A stretch of 64,000 bases of DNA from Amanita rubescens (taxonomy: Eukaryota > Basidiomycota > Agaricomycetes > Agaricales > Amanitaceae). The position numbers and the translations under genes are program-made. The first letter of the stretch is position 1. Every line of letters begins with the position of its first letter. The stretch is taken from positions 604,201-668,200 of the forward strand of contig WION01000015.1 in assembly GCA_015039365.1 (NCBI GenBank), given 5' to 3'. Below are positions 20,292 through 30,879 of the stretch, in pieces. Below the pieces are notes generated by a model. That model did not search any database, was not told where the DNA came from, and saw only the letters and a list, made by a program, of their open reading frames with translations.

Positions 20292-23200
20292 TTGAGTATC
20301 ACTTCACGGTTTTCCACACATTCTCGAAGATAATGGTACTTGATGTCCATGTGTTTGACGCGGGCGTGAAGAAGGGGGTCTTCTGAGAGTATGCGGGCAG
20401 CGTTATTGTCACAATAGATGACTGTGGGTTCGTTCTGAGGGAAACCGATGGCGCGAAGGAGTTGGCGAATCCATACGGCTTCTTTAGCTGTTTCAAATGC
20501 TGCGACGTATTCGGCTTCACATGACGAGGTCGTGACATTCCTTTGTTTGCGCGCGCTCCAGGAGACGATGCCGGATCCAAGGGAGAAGGCATAGCCTCCA
20601 ACGCTTCTTCGAAAGTCGGGGCAGTTGGCCCAGTCGGAATCACTGTAGCCCATGAGTTTGATTTCATTAGTACCTCCGAGTTTGAGCCAGAGGGTTCTAG
20701 ATCCTTTTAGGTATCGTACGAGTCGAATAGCGGCGTCCCAGTGTTCGAATGAGTAGCAGTCGAGGAATTGCGTTAGTTGTTGTACGTCGACTTTGATGTC
20801 AATCCGAGTTCCGATTGCGAGATAGATGAGGGCTCCTACGAGAGATCGATAAGGTAATTTTTGTAGGGTTTGACGCTCCTCCTCGGACAGAACGGAGAGG
20901 TCTGGACGTCGTAACTTGAGACCGGGTTCCATCGGAATAGTGCTCGGGTTGGCATCCTTCTGTCCAAACTGGGTGATAATTTTGTCGATGAGGGTGGTTT
21001 GGGAGAGGTAGATGGAGCGAGTAGAGCGGTCCCGTTTGATGGCTATGCCGACGCAAAGGCGAGCTTCGCCGAGATCAGATAGTTCCCACTTTGTACGCAT
21101 TTGTTGTTTGAAGGCGTCATTCTCCGCTTTAGAGTTAGAGACCAATAGAAAGTCGTCGACGTGCACCACGGCGATAACAATGCGGTTGTCCTGGTTTCGG
21201 TAGTATGTACAATAGTCGGGCACGAGGCGTCGAAAACCCCATGAGATCATAGATTCGTTTAAGGTTTGGTTCCAGACTCGGCCGCTTTGCTTCATGCCGT
21301 ACAAACTCCGTTCCAGCTTCCAGACCCAGTTTTCTTTTCCAGCTTCCTCGAAACCAACTGGTTGTTCCATATATTGTGTTTCATCATCGGGCAGGAGACC
21401 GTAAAGAAACGCGGTCTTGACATCGACTTGTTGAGTGTCCCAGTTCAGAGAAGCTGCGATGTGTAAGATAATTCGCCATGATTCCATCCGGGCTGTCGGT
21501 GATGTCGTTTTTGAATAGTCGCGGCCGAAGATCTGTTCAAAGCCCTTGAAGACGTGGCGAATCTTCCAACGGACGGGGTTACCATGTTCATCACATTTAA
21601 TCCTGAAGACAGGCTTCCCTTTTCGGACGCGTTGGCCAGGTGGAACGGCGGATCGAGGGACGAGAGTGAAGACTTTCATGTCGCGTAGAGATTTGAGTTC
21701 TTCCTGATATGCCGCGAGCCATTTTTCGGCATCTGGGGAACGCTGTGCCTCTGCCCAATCATTCGGTAGGTCCTGGTCACCGTTGTCACTTAAGAGGAAG
21801 GCCAGTTCAGGGCATGATTCGCACAACTCTGCCAGGTGAGCGAGGTTTGCTGCATCATGGCCGAAGGTCTCATTGTTTTGAATTACATCCCAAAAGGCCG
21901 GCTGCTTGTTTTGTCGCGCCTGCGTTATGCGTTCCGCGCTTTCTTTCGACTTTTGCACAGCCTGCTCAAGACGTGAGGGTTTAGGTGTGTTGGTAGTGGC
22001 CTGGTTGCGAACTGAACGTCGAGGCTGCGCGTCGTCAGCAGTGGGTACAGGGTGAGCAGGATTTGGTGCAGTGTCTGCTCTAGGTGTAGCAGGTGGAGCC
22101 CGTGGAGGTTCCTGGATCGGAGGCTGAGGCGGTGGCGGCGGCAGATCCAGCTCATCGCCATTATTCTGGACCATTATTGGTGACGTAGTGGCTTGGACGG
22201 CTTGGACGGGCTCGATCGTGGAGGGTGGCAGTTTGACGTCGCTGGACGCGGGCATATGACCGTGGTGACTCTCTAAGAATTGAACGTGGAATGAGCTAAT
22301 GACTTTGTTCGATTCGCGGTGATAGCAGCGGTATGTTTTGGACTTAGCGTCATAGCCGATGAGAACGCATTCGATGGATCGCGTATATATTTTTGGATTG
22401 TGAGAGTTCTGAATGAGGACAAAAGCGCGACAACCGATTTCTCGTAAGTAGGAGTAGTCGGGTTTCTTGCCATACCAGATTTCGAATGGAACTTTTCCTT
22501 TGAGTGGCCGAGATGTCGTTCTTACATGGAGGTGTGCTGCAGTTAGATAGAACTCGTCCCATAGCTTTGGTGGAAGTTTTGCGTAGAGTCTCATCGTCCG
22601 AGCTTTTCCCATTAGGGTGCGGTGCATCCGTTCAACGCGTCCGATGTGTGCAGATGTGTACGGTGCAGAGTATTCATGATCACTGCCCCGTGACCGAAGC
22701 CATTTGTCGAGCTCATTACTCTTAAGTTCCCCGTTGTCTGTTCGGTACTTCCAAAGTTTCAGGCCAGTTTCGTTCTCGCGTGCAAGTTGCCAAGCGACTA
22801 GTTCTCGGTAGGCTTGATCTTTGGTTTTGAGTGGGATACTCCACACGAAGCTCGAGTAGTCGTCAACAATGTTCATAATATATTTATTTCCTGTGCGTGA
22901 CTCTACATCGGCGGGTCCCGAGAGATCCACCCAGACTATTTCAAGTCTCCTTTTTGCTCGCCCTCCGTCCCAGCGTTGCTTAGGAATTGGTTCTCTGGTC
23001 TGTTTGCCAAGGGCACAGGAGTCACATTTCGGAGGTAGCTGGGTAGGAATAGAGTGCGCACCGTCAGTGATGGCGCTATTTTTGATCGTGTCGATCACAG
23101 CTTCGTAGTTGGCATGTCCGAGTCGTCGGTGCCATGTTTCTAAGTTGGCGGCATACTTTATTGCAAGGGTGTGTTCTGTTGTTAGATCAGAGAGTTGGAG

Positions 23201-24718
23201 TTGATAAAGTTTGCGCATGGACAGCCGCCCTTGTGCGATGATGTTACCCGTCGTTTTGCTTGTGATCCAGCAAGAGTCTTCGTCAAAATGGGCTATGACT
23301 CCGGAGTCTCGTGTAAGGGTTTGGACGGAGATGAGGTGGACAGTGGATGTGGGGACGAATAGAGCGTCTTTGAGCATAATATGATCATTCTCGGTTAAGT
23401 TTATCTTGATATCTCCCATGCCTATGGCTGTGATAGATGATCCGCCCACTCCTTTGATAAATTTGGTGGAGATGGATCGTAGATTACTGAAATCGGCTCG
23501 CTCGGGTGATATGTGGACGGTGGCGCCGGTGTCGCAGAGGAAGGGTAGTACTTTGGTTTCGACGATGCTTGAGAATGCAACAGAGTCAATCGGGTTGCTG
23601 TTAGTGGCCCAGTTGACTGATGTAATAGGCTCCTCCTCAGCAAGCCATCCCTCGTATTCGATGCTATCGCTAGATTTCGGTCCGATCGATTGGAGGTCGT
23701 CAGATGCGAGGCCAGCAAAGGCGGGCGTAGCCTTGGCAGAGGCACCGCTATCAGTATCAGCCGAGTCGAGGTATGCTGTGAACACGCGGCCCGTCGCGTC
23801 TTTGAGATGAATTGGTATCTTCCCTTTGTTACTAGAAGAGGAAGTTGAGGGGTTTTTGCCAGAAGTCCTTTCTCTCCGTGCGCGCTTCGACTCCTCAATT
23901 GTTTTCCCGGCCATGCCGCCACCTGGGGAGATACAGTAATCCGCGCTATGGCCCGGCTTTTTGCAGTTACTGCATGAAGGGATATTTGGTTTGGTCTTGG
24001 CCAGAAGGGCGGTAGCAGGGGAAGAGGTGGTTTTGTCGGCATTGAGTAGGCGTTGCTCGTTTTCGAGGAGATGGATGATGTCGGTGGGTGTATAGAGTTT
24101 ATCTTTTGTTGATTGGGAGATATTGTGATTGACAGTTGTCCTTAGATGCGCATAGTTGGTCAGGCCACTCAGAATGAATAGACAGGCCATAACGTCAGCA
24201 GTCAGATCCCCCATCGCCAGGGTTCGCTTGGCTAGCTGATAGGCCTTAGTTGCTGACGTGGGTAAGGGTTCATCGTGATGTGAAAACCGAAGAGACATCC
24301 CTTCGTGGATCAGTTGGAGCTGGCGCATAGGACCTTCATTGACATGTCGCTTCTCGAGTTTATCCCAGCACGCTTTCGAGGTGGTGACAGCTTCGTCAGC
24401 GAGTACAAATTCCTGCTCGCTTTCATCAATGTTTTGAAGTATAAAGTTAAGTGCGAGGTCATCGTTTTCGCCCCAGTTGGCATGCGCGCGTGGCTCTGTG
24501 GTCGCAGCGGGTCGGGTGATAGTACCCTTGACGTACCCTTTCAATCGGTTGAGGCCTAGCGCAATATTCATTGTTCGGCTCCATTCTTTCCAGTTGCCCT
24601 TGACGTGGTCGAGACGGTCGCCAGCAAAGGTCTGAGAGACGGATAGACGAGGGATAGATGGATGATAAGTATCGGGATCATAAGTCCCGGACGAGTTCGG
24701 ATTCTCTGATCCAGACAT
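20177..24718 (-). CDS. copia Gag-Pol polyprotein, 3' end replaced by TIR element
   Basis: One open frame of 1513 codons. Order: Gag (about 1-240, WDKLEKRHVNEG block), zinc knuckle CSNCKKPGHSADYC at about 249-262 (CX2CX4HX4C), protease with FLCDTGATVHIS near 396, pre-integrase WHRRLGH, integrase with VDLSG, YRTDNGE and HIGRVERMHR supplying D, D and E near 598, 660 and 693, a Pro-rich linker, RT (FGRDYSKTTSPTARMES, QQVDVKTAFLYG, VVHVDDFLLVS), and RNase H (GYSDSDWA, SSCEAEYVA, YCDNNAA). Domains look intact. The last 38 or so codons (from IRKTVGF) are read from the TIR element, so the normal tail is lost. Start MSGSENPNS fits the position shortly after the primer-binding site. Confidence 0.95.
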   Translation of the reverse strand: MSGSENPNSSGTYDPDTYHPSIPRLSVSQTFAGDRLDHVKGNWKEWSRTMNIALGLNRLKGYVKGTITRPAATTEPRAHANWGENDDLALNFILQNIDESEQEFVLADEAVTTSKACWDKLEKRHVNEGPMRQLQLIHEGMSLRFSHHDEPLPTSATKAYQLAKRTLAMGDLTADVMACLFILSGLTNYAHLRTTVNHNISQSTKDKLYTPTDIIHLLENEQRLLNADKTTSSPATALLAKTKPNIPSCSNCKKPGHSADYCISPGGGMAGKTIEESKRARRERTSGKNPSTSSSSNKGKIPIHLKDATGRVFTAYLDSADTDSGASAKATPAFAGLASDDLQSIGPKSSDSIEYEGWLAEEEPITSVNWATNSNPIDSVAFSSIVETKVLPFLCDTGATVHISPERADFSNLRSISTKFIKGVGGSSITAIGMGDIKINLTENDHIMLKDALFVPTSTVHLISVQTLTRDSGVIAHFDEDSCWITSKTTGNIIAQGRLSMRKLYQLQLSDLTTEHTLAIKYAANLETWHRRLGHANYEAVIDTIKNSAITDGAHSIPTQLPPKCDSCALGKQTREPIPKQRWDGGRAKRRLEIVWVDLSGPADVESRTGNKYIMNIVDDYSSFVWSIPLKTKDQAYRELVAWQLARENETGLKLWKYRTDNGELKSNELDKWLRSRGSDHEYSAPYTSAHIGRVERMHRTLMGKARTMRLYAKLPPKLWDEFYLTAAHLHVRTTSRPLKGKVPFEIWYGKKPDYSYLREIGCRAFVLIQNSHNPKIYTRSIECVLIGYDAKSKTYRCYHRESNKVISSFHVQFLESHHGHMPASSDVKLPPSTIEPVQAVQATTSPIMVQNNGDELDLPPPPPQPPIQEPPRAPPATPRADTAPNPAHPVPTADDAQPRRSVRNQATTNTPKPSRLEQAVQKSKESAERITQARQNKQPAFWDVIQNNETFGHDAANLAHLAELCESCPELAFLLSDNGDQDLPNDWAEAQRSPDAEKWLAAYQEELKSLRDMKVFTLVPRSAVPPGQRVRKGKPVFRIKCDEHGNPVRWKIRHVFKGFEQIFGRDYSKTTSPTARMESWRIILHIAASLNWDTQQVDVKTAFLYGLLPDDETQYMEQPVGFEEAGKENWVWKLERSLYGMKQSGRVWNQTLNESMISWGFRRLVPDYCTYYRNQDNRIVIAVVHVDDFLLVSNSKAENDAFKQQMRTKWELSDLGEARLCVGIAIKRDRSTRSIYLSQTTLIDKIITQFGQKDANPSTIPMEPGLKLRRPDLSVLSEEERQTLQKLPYRSLVGALIYLAIGTRIDIKVDVQQLTQFLDCYSFEHWDAAIRLVRYLKGSRTLWLKLGGTNEIKLMGYSDSDWANCPDFRRSVGGYAFSLGSGIVSWSARKQRNVTTSSCEAEYVAAFETAKEAVWIRQLLRAIGFPQNEPTVIYCDNNAARILSEDPLLHARVKHMDIKYHYLRECVENREVILNIRKTVGFALGALRALQSYQSSQSNKSTRALLKLFPPV

Positions 24719-24786
24719 AGTAGCAGCAAGAATGATGTGTAGCGTGAAAACTTCCGGATAACTTCAGAGTTAGATCTGAGGAAATA

Positions 24787-24797
24787 GGCCCATAACC
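24787..24797 (-). promoter_or_regulatory. copia primer-binding site
   Basis: GGTTATGGGCC directly after the 5' LTR on the minus strand. It is complementary to the anticodon-loop region of initiator tRNA-Met (GGCCCATAACC, anticodon CAU) rather than to the tRNA 3' end, as in Drosophila copia, which primes with a tRNA half. Confidence 0.7.
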
Positions 24798-25132
24798 TGT
24801 TAAACGGTAACACGCTAATAGTAAAGATGTACTCAGTTACGAGTGTTCGTACTTATATTAGTTGCATACCTAATAGTAAAGATGTACTGTACGACATAGA
24901 TTAGAAAGGTATGCGTGGAAATTGTTAGAATTATCTCACCTCAGTTACGAGTGTTCGTACTAAGGTGAGAGAGAGGAATGAGGGTCTATATATATGTTTA
25001 CGAATGTATCCGTGAAGCGTATAATGCGGCATGTAACAATGGGAATGAGCGGGTGAGTAGAATGAGGCAAATGATGCGCTTTATACCTGTAAAGCGCATC
25101 TTATGACGTACTAAGCGTTGCAATGTTCAACA
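24798..25132 (-). repeat. copia 5' LTR
   Basis: 335 bp; partner of 16540-16874; followed by the ATCTG target duplication at 25133-25137. Confidence 0.9.
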
Positions 25133-25137
25133 ATCTG

Positions 25138-26803
25138 GATACCTTCGCAGTGGAGAAGTCGGGAGAACGAGAGAGCCTAGAGAGACAGGCAGTGACAGCA
25201 TGACGAGGACAAGGTGAGTTCCTCATCCCTTTTCTTTTCGTGACTGACTGATGGCGACGTCGACATGACCAGGTGCTGCGGCAGGAGGTGTAGATGGGAC
25301 GGCATGAATGCAATCTCGGAGACGAGGACTCGAACACGAGTGGTTGGGTGGATTCTCCCCCACAGAACGTGTTCTGGGGAGAATGGGAGGTGGCCTTGAT
25401 ACCAGGTGAGTACCCGTTATCGTTCTTATTGAAATGGCTGACACGCGTTCGTGCTTAGACGCGTATTTCGGCTTGATACCGAGGATTTGATTCCTCGGGT
25501 ATCTCAACGGATGGGAACGGGCTCGGGAGAGGCCCGAGTGTTGTCATCAGTGGAGGGGGGTGCTGGAACATTGGGAAGGGTGCAGGTGGTAAGCCAGGAC
25601 GAGGATGGGGACGGTATGCCTTTCCTCATCTTTTCTCTTCCGTTTTTCGTTAACTGCTTCTTCTATTCATGTCGTATCGATTCGCTAGACTCGGAATGGA
25701 GTCTTTAGTGCGCTTTAGAGAGTTCGCTGACACTCTCCTGCGCTATTGGAGATTATCAGAATCGACTTGGACTCGTCGCGAGTCTCTTCCCCCAGAAAAT
25801 TTTCCGGTGAAGGCGTTGGGATCCTCGGGATAGTTTCCCGAGCGCATGAGTGTAGCAGGTAGTCTTACTGCACTCATGGCGGCGTTTTTGTTGACGATGT
25901 TGAACTAGCGTCGTCTAATATCCAGCATCTGGAAACTTGAAGCGGCCGACGAGCATGAGAGAGAGGTGGGAGCGGGGTATTTCGAGACTGTGTAAGTCTC
26001 ATCCTTCCACTTTTCCATCTTTGTGTTGACAACTCAATGAAGTCGGCGTGGTTCCTCGGGCAGACGGATTGAAAAGGGTGTTCAAAGGCCTGGACAATAT
26101 GTCGGCCTCGAGGTCAGGACTTTGCGTCGACCTCTCACTTCTCGATCATTAATGGATCCGTCGATCAAGCAGGCGGCCGAGTACAGGTGAAAAGTCGAGG
26201 GTAAAGGACAGAGACTACCGGTAGCGTATGTCTCTTTTTCCTTTCGGCTCCTGTATTCAATCTTGTCGACTAGGTGTGATATCCCCGAGCACGCAAACGT
26301 CTAGAGTGGGTTGGGAGATCCAATGGTAAGTCTTCCGTATGTCTTCCTGAGAGTTAGTCTTAACTCTCGGTTGGTTTGTTATTTCATAGCGAATCGCGTT
26401 CCACTCGCCGAGTCCCTTCCCCTTCAATAGAAGAGGAGCAAATTAATGTTCGGAGATGAGTCTCCGTGGTCGTAAATGATTAATTGAGTCGTAGGTTTAC
26501 AACTTGTTATTGTAGATTTGTAGTTGATAATTTATGTTCATAATTTACAGATTTGACAGTTTGAAGAACTCGGAATCACGGCGAAGCCAGCAATGAATGA
26601 GACGAGCGAGCGTGATGACGCGGAGCTTCCGCGGGGTGCTCGTGGGTTAGGGAGTGACCCAACTCAATCGTTGCTTCAGCCTCGGTACCAGGATCGTTTC
26701 CGAGCACAAAGGTCATTGATTTGGGCGGCATCGTTTCCGCCCAGAGCAAAGGTGAGTCGTATTCACCAATGTTATTTGTTTCATTGACGACATTATAGTT
26801 CTG
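25138..26803 (+). other. Outer LTR element interior: intron-like modules on the plus strand
   Basis: At least seven good intron signatures lie on the plus strand, antisense to the LTR element: 25214-25272, 25406-25458, 25614-25688, a GTAAGT at 25992, 26226-26273, 26326-26389 and 26752-26798. They have GTRWGN donors, pyrimidine-rich middles, CTGAC or CTAAC branch-like sites and AG ends. The segments between them are 80-370 bases and I could not join them into a sustained reading frame, so a protein-coding gene is not supported. A transcribed, spliced non-coding RNA or decayed gene are alternatives. Confidence 0.5.
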
Positions 26804-29149
26804 TCATCTGTGATTAACCGCTGCGTCGGGCGGTTTGTAACGGATGCGCCAAATACGTTCGACGCACGTGGAATCCGGAGTTTCCGCCCACCACGAAGGT
26901 TCGGGCGGAAGCGAGGGTGGCGCGTTTGCTGCGGCCTTGGTGTCGACATAGGCATAAGAAGGAGGGGCTGAAGTGGGAGTCCTGTCATCCTCGTGGATGA
27001 TTGTGTACTCCATCTCTTCAGCCTCGCAATTGTGGATTGCACGGAAGGTAATGACACTGAGGACCTGCGTCATTCCCAGCAACATGCCAAGACTACAGCC
27101 AAGGTCAAAAGCGACGACTTGGCTAGCGCGTTTGAGTATAGGTAGTGTGAGCACCACCACGGGTTGAGGTGAGTACACAGCGGCACTTGGGTTGAATGAC
27201 TGGGTCGTTGGAAGGGACAGTAGAGTACTGGTGGACGTCGATGAGAAGAACGACGTGGGGACCGCGCTTGGTACAGGTGAGTGCGGGTTGATGCTCACTC
27301 CGACTGTTCCACTGACGACGTCTAGCACTTGCTGTCGGGATGAATTGAGACAGTCGAGTCCAACATTCGACCGCATAAAAGGTTGATCCAGCTGAAGCAC
27401 GATGCTTTTCAGCTGGAGGACTCTCGGATAAGCCTGCACGGGATAGACAAGCATTGAAGGGTAGGGTGACGAGACAGCCACACGGGGACTAGGTGAGTGC
27501 GGGCTAACACTCCTTTCCTCGTTATTGACGGCGTATGGGTCTCGCAGCCTCGTTTCTTCCTCGTCGGACAGCACCAAGTCTTGAGGGGTGTCTTCAACGC
27601 GTTCCTCAACGTTGACGGACTCTAGGAACCTTTCCGCACGACTTTCCGAGACCTCAACATGGGAGATTCCCAATGTAGACTCAGGATAGTGCGAGACCGG
27701 GTTTGAACAAGTGGTAGAGAGCCCAATGGCTCTCGGGACGTAGAGCTGCTGAGGAGCAGCTTCGGGCTGAACCGGAGAGGATTCGTGTTCTTCGGGTTCA
27801 AGCCTTGGTGAGCATGAGTCCACGCTCGCCTCTGTTTCTTTTCTAATAACAGACAGGGCTTGTCGTAGGGATGCGAACTCAGCTTCCGACTTATCGGGTG
27901 GACCCTTAGAAGCACGATGAACATTTCCGTCGTAATCAAGTGAGTGTCTGTGTTTGCGTTCTTGAACGTACGCTGCAGCGCTCGCTAAGTACCTTCCTTC
28001 TGAAACTTCAGAAGGATGATTGTCGGGTCTAGACTGTCTCCGAACAGTCTCGGGTCTTCGTGAGTGTACCCTACTCACTGTTGATCTGTCATTGACAACA
28101 CTTAGGTCATGTCGTCTGGATACCACCTCAATAGGCGGTTTGTCCTCGTCTAACGGGTGACGAGGAGACTCTACTTGCATAGGATGGACATGAGAGGCGG
28201 TAGGAGCAGGGACGGATTGAGTGGACACCACCGAAGCATTAGGTGAGGAGGTTTCCTCACTTATGTGCTGTATACTAACGACGGTGGCATCATAGACCCG
28301 CCGTTCCTCCCCCATTTCGATTGGAAGCAAAGAAAATTGGACCCATACATCAACAGGTCCAGGACTAGACGTAGAGCGTTTGATTACACTCTCCTTTAAC
28401 GTTTCGAGAGGCGCCGGTGCGTTCCTCTCGATTTTAACAGCCTGTTTAAGCTGTTGCGGCTTTCTCGCAGTGGATGCAAGTGAGGTTTTACCAGTCCGTG
28501 GGTTTACGGCTGGTTCTGGGACTTTGGAACGAGCTTCGTTCTTTTGGTGAGTAATTTTACTCACAGCCGGTTTCGTACTGACAACACGAGATTCACGTCG
28601 TTTAGAATCATGAGGAAATGAGTAGTTCGGCTTAGCACGGAGCTGCGAAGAAGGGGTGGCCGGTATTGAAAAGACTTGCGAAGGTTTTAGTACCAAGGAG
28701 GTTTCCTTGGCAAAAGGTACGTGTTTCAAGGAGCTTGCTATCTTCCTTGTACTAACGACCTTTCCGATTCGAAGGTTCGATTCGGACACAGTCGCGGTTA
28801 TTCGACCGGATGCGACCTTCAGGCTTTGACGAACGATATCGTCGTGAACAGAGGAGCGTCGAGTTGTACGCTCCTGAGCGTAAGCTGCGGCTTTAGTACG
28901 CGGCTTTCCTTCCGTCATTTCAGAAGGAACCATCAAGAGTTTGGACTGCTTCCGAGCGGTCCTAGGATAAGGTGAGTATGATTTACTCAACCTTGATGCC
29001 TTGCTGACGACCTTCGGGTTATGTTGTCGTGGTACTACCACCTCAATAGGTGGCTTATCCTCGTCCACGGGCTTACCAGAGGGTTCAGCTTGAACAGAGG
29101 GGACGGGAAGGATGACGGGAACGGGGATTGGCAGTGTTAAGACTGCCAC
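26804..29149 (-). CDS. S/P/T/R-rich repetitive ORF of the outer LTR element (781 codons)
   Basis: Open for 781 codons on minus. The protein is low-complexity but built of diverged repeats: DEDKPPIEVV recurs, as do AAAYAQER / AAAYVQER, RRESRVVSTK-like and EETSSP-like blocks. It ends with a non-repetitive Trp-containing tail (PSWWAETPDSTCVERIWRIRYKPPDAAVNHR is the last 31 codons, cited here by its first and last residues P and R). One hydrophobic stretch near the C-terminus (VVAFDLGCSLGMLLGMT) could be a membrane segment. No family recognised, no RT or protease. It occupies the body of the LTR element where pol would be expected. Plus-strand intron-like modules overlap it throughout. Confidence 0.45.
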   Translation of the reverse strand: MAVLTLPIPVPVILPVPSVQAEPSGKPVDEDKPPIEVVVPRQHNPKVVSKASRLSKSYSPYPRTARKQSKLLMVPSEMTEGKPRTKAAAYAQERTTRRSSVHDDIVRQSLKVASGRITATVSESNLRIGKVVSTRKIASSLKHVPFAKETSLVLKPSQVFSIPATPSSQLRAKPNYSFPHDSKRRESRVVSTKPAVSKITHQKNEARSKVPEPAVNPRTGKTSLASTARKPQQLKQAVKIERNAPAPLETLKESVIKRSTSSPGPVDVWVQFSLLPIEMGEERRVYDATVVSIQHISEETSSPNASVVSTQSVPAPTASHVHPMQVESPRHPLDEDKPPIEVVSRRHDLSVVNDRSTVSRVHSRRPETVRRQSRPDNHPSEVSEGRYLASAAAYVQERKHRHSLDYDGNVHRASKGPPDKSEAEFASLRQALSVIRKETEASVDSCSPRLEPEEHESSPVQPEAAPQQLYVPRAIGLSTTCSNPVSHYPESTLGISHVEVSESRAERFLESVNVEERVEDTPQDLVLSDEEETRLRDPYAVNNEERSVSPHSPSPRVAVSSPYPSMLVYPVQAYPRVLQLKSIVLQLDQPFMRSNVGLDCLNSSRQQVLDVVSGTVGVSINPHSPVPSAVPTSFFSSTSTSTLLSLPTTQSFNPSAAVYSPQPVVVLTLPILKRASQVVAFDLGCSLGMLLGMTQVLSVITFRAIHNCEAEEMEYTIIHEDDRTPTSAPPSYAYVDTKAAANAPPSLPPEPSWWAETPDSTCVERIWRIRYKPPDAAVNHR

Positions 29150-29209
29150 GTCATCAGGTGAGGAGATTTCCTCACTTCCTCTCCATACGCTGACAACGCT
29201 GTAGTCACG

Positions 29210-29684
29210 TCATCTCGATTCTACCTCAATAGATAGTGAAGTATCATCTGGGGATTGACGAGGAGATGTACTGCAGGCAGGAGGGGCAGGTGAGGAAACT
29301 TCCTCATCCTTGTTACCGAGCATAGTAATGACGACGTCTACCAGGTCATGTTGAACTGGTACCAGTATGAGCTCGTTCGGAGGTACGTGAACGGGTGCGA
29401 CTATGAATGGAGGGATCGCCGAGGCCGCAGAAGGCGGCGAGGAGGCTGCAGAAGCACCAAGTGAGGAGTTTTCCTCACTTTCTCGTCGTATGGTAACAAC
29501 GGCATCATTTCTTTTAGATACCACCTCACGAGCGGATTTGGGCATACTCGTGGATTGACAAAGGGATGCGGGTGGTGACGAGTGAACAGCAGGTACGGGA
29601 ATAGACAGCATGACGGTTGCGGGATCTTTTGGTGAGGAAACTTCCCCACTATATCTTTGTATATTGATAACGGCATATTTACTC
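29210..29684 (-). CDS. S/P-rich ORF segment upstream of the 781-codon ORF
   Basis: Same repeat style as the downstream ORF (SGEVSSP, SEENSSLG, NKDEEVSSP, IPVPAV), and likely the same original gene; a stop at 29210 and a short gap separate them. Its nominal start at 29752 lies inside the TIR element that begins at 29685, so the real N-terminal continuation is at 32292 and beyond. Confidence 0.35.
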
Positions 29685-30262
29685 CGCCAAATTGGACGAT
29701 ATAGCGTGATCATACACAATAATGCATGATCATGCATGAACTGCATTATCATGCATTGCTAACACATAATCATGCATTATTGTGCATGATCACGCGTTAT
29801 CGTGCATGATCATGCATTATCCGCAATTTAGTTCAAACATTAGAAATGCTGTGTGATCATGCATGATCATCTATCATAATAAAATTTCGGTCACGTGTGA
29901 ACCATTAGTGATCGACGCGTTTACTACGCATGAACTATTCGTGATCATGCAAGTGAAGAAAATCGGGGCCCGTCCACCATCTTCTCTACTATTTCTTCCC
30001 GCATTGCAAAACCCTCTTCAACCGCAACCTTCACAAATCCTGATGAACTCGCCCTCTCCCCCATCAATCTTCCCCAATACACTCTTTCATTATTTCTCAA
30101 ACTCTGAGGGTATGGAAGCTCGTGTGCGTGCCACGGTTTCGGAGGCTGACTGCTATGACGGAATCAACTTTTTCCCATGACACTGCTGTTCTTCATACAA
30201 GAGTCCCCTCTTGTCGTCGTTGTCCCCGTTCTCCTTCCTTCCAACGATGAACACAGTATCAG

Positions 30263-30649
30263 GTGCTTGCAGTCATGTCCGCGCCATCTTCTGCTTCAGT
30301 TCTATCCTCGCACAGCGACCGTTCTGCCATCTCCATCTCCGAATCTCCATCAACAGTTCGTGTATCTTCCCCAGTTGATCTCTCCTCCTCACTCCGCGTG
30401 GTGTCTCCTTCGACCACATCCTCTCCAAAGGCGACCTCTTCGAGGACCACGCCGCACAGGTCTCGGCGAGATTCCTCCTCAACAGTCCGTGAACAAAGCC
30501 TGCCATCCTCCATCAGTCATCCTCTCCCCGCTCTGGCGTCTTTGTCTGCGGCCCCCATTTACTCGTCAGCTCTTTCTCTTCCTGGCCATTTCGGCGATTC
30601 TGGTGGTTCTTCATTTCGATCCCATCCCGGTCTCCTCTTGGGCTTTTAG
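30263..30649 (+). CDS. Ser/Thr/Pro-rich ORF, possible first exon of the captured gene
   Basis: 128 codons starting MSAPSSASVLSSH, almost all S, T, P and R, ending in a short hydrophobic LLLGF. It lies 230 bases upstream of the MLKL-like exons on the same strand and might be a disordered N-terminus of the same gene, but no splice link was established. Overlapping minus ORFs are antisense shadows. Confidence 0.25.
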   Translation: MLAVMSAPSSASVLSSHSDRSAISISESPSTVRVSSPVDLSSSLRVVSPSTTSSPKATSSRTTPHRSRRDSSSTVREQSLPSSISHPLPALASLSAAPIYSSALSLPGHFGDSGGSSFRSHPGLLLGF

Positions 30650-30879
30650 ATGATACTATTGCCCAATGGGGAAATCACGGTGTAAAAGGACGCGCCTGGG
30701 CATAACAAATCCCCCCACGGCTGGTGGACCACGAATGAACACAAGGGAAGGAATCTTGAGCTGCAGGAACCTATCGCAGGATGGCAGCAAGTCAAAACGG
30801 TACGCATATAGCATCTTCCACGTTTGAAAAACGTGCATATTTTAGCGCATTATTCACCCTGCTTCCTTGGTCCTGGGAC

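Larger units (their letters stand above)
16540..25132 (-). mobile_element. Ty1/copia LTR retrotransposon, interrupted once
   Basis: 335-bp LTRs at 16540-16874 and 24798-25132 (TGTTAAAC...TTCAACA) are flanked by the 5-bp duplication ATCTG (16535-16539 and 25133-25137). On the minus strand the primer-binding site GGTTATGGGCC follows the 5' LTR directly (24797 down) and a GAGGAGGAG polypurine tract precedes the 3' LTR (16875-16883). The two LTRs differ at only a few positions seen by eye (for example ACAAGTG against ACGAGTG), which implies a young insertion. Without the TIR insertion the element would be about 5.3 kb. Confidence 0.95.

Noticed and set aside
28106..28242. Plus-strand protein-coding exons between intron-like modules
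   Set aside because: All three plus frames have stops within this and the 27326-27492 segment; a coding plus-strand gene is not supported there.
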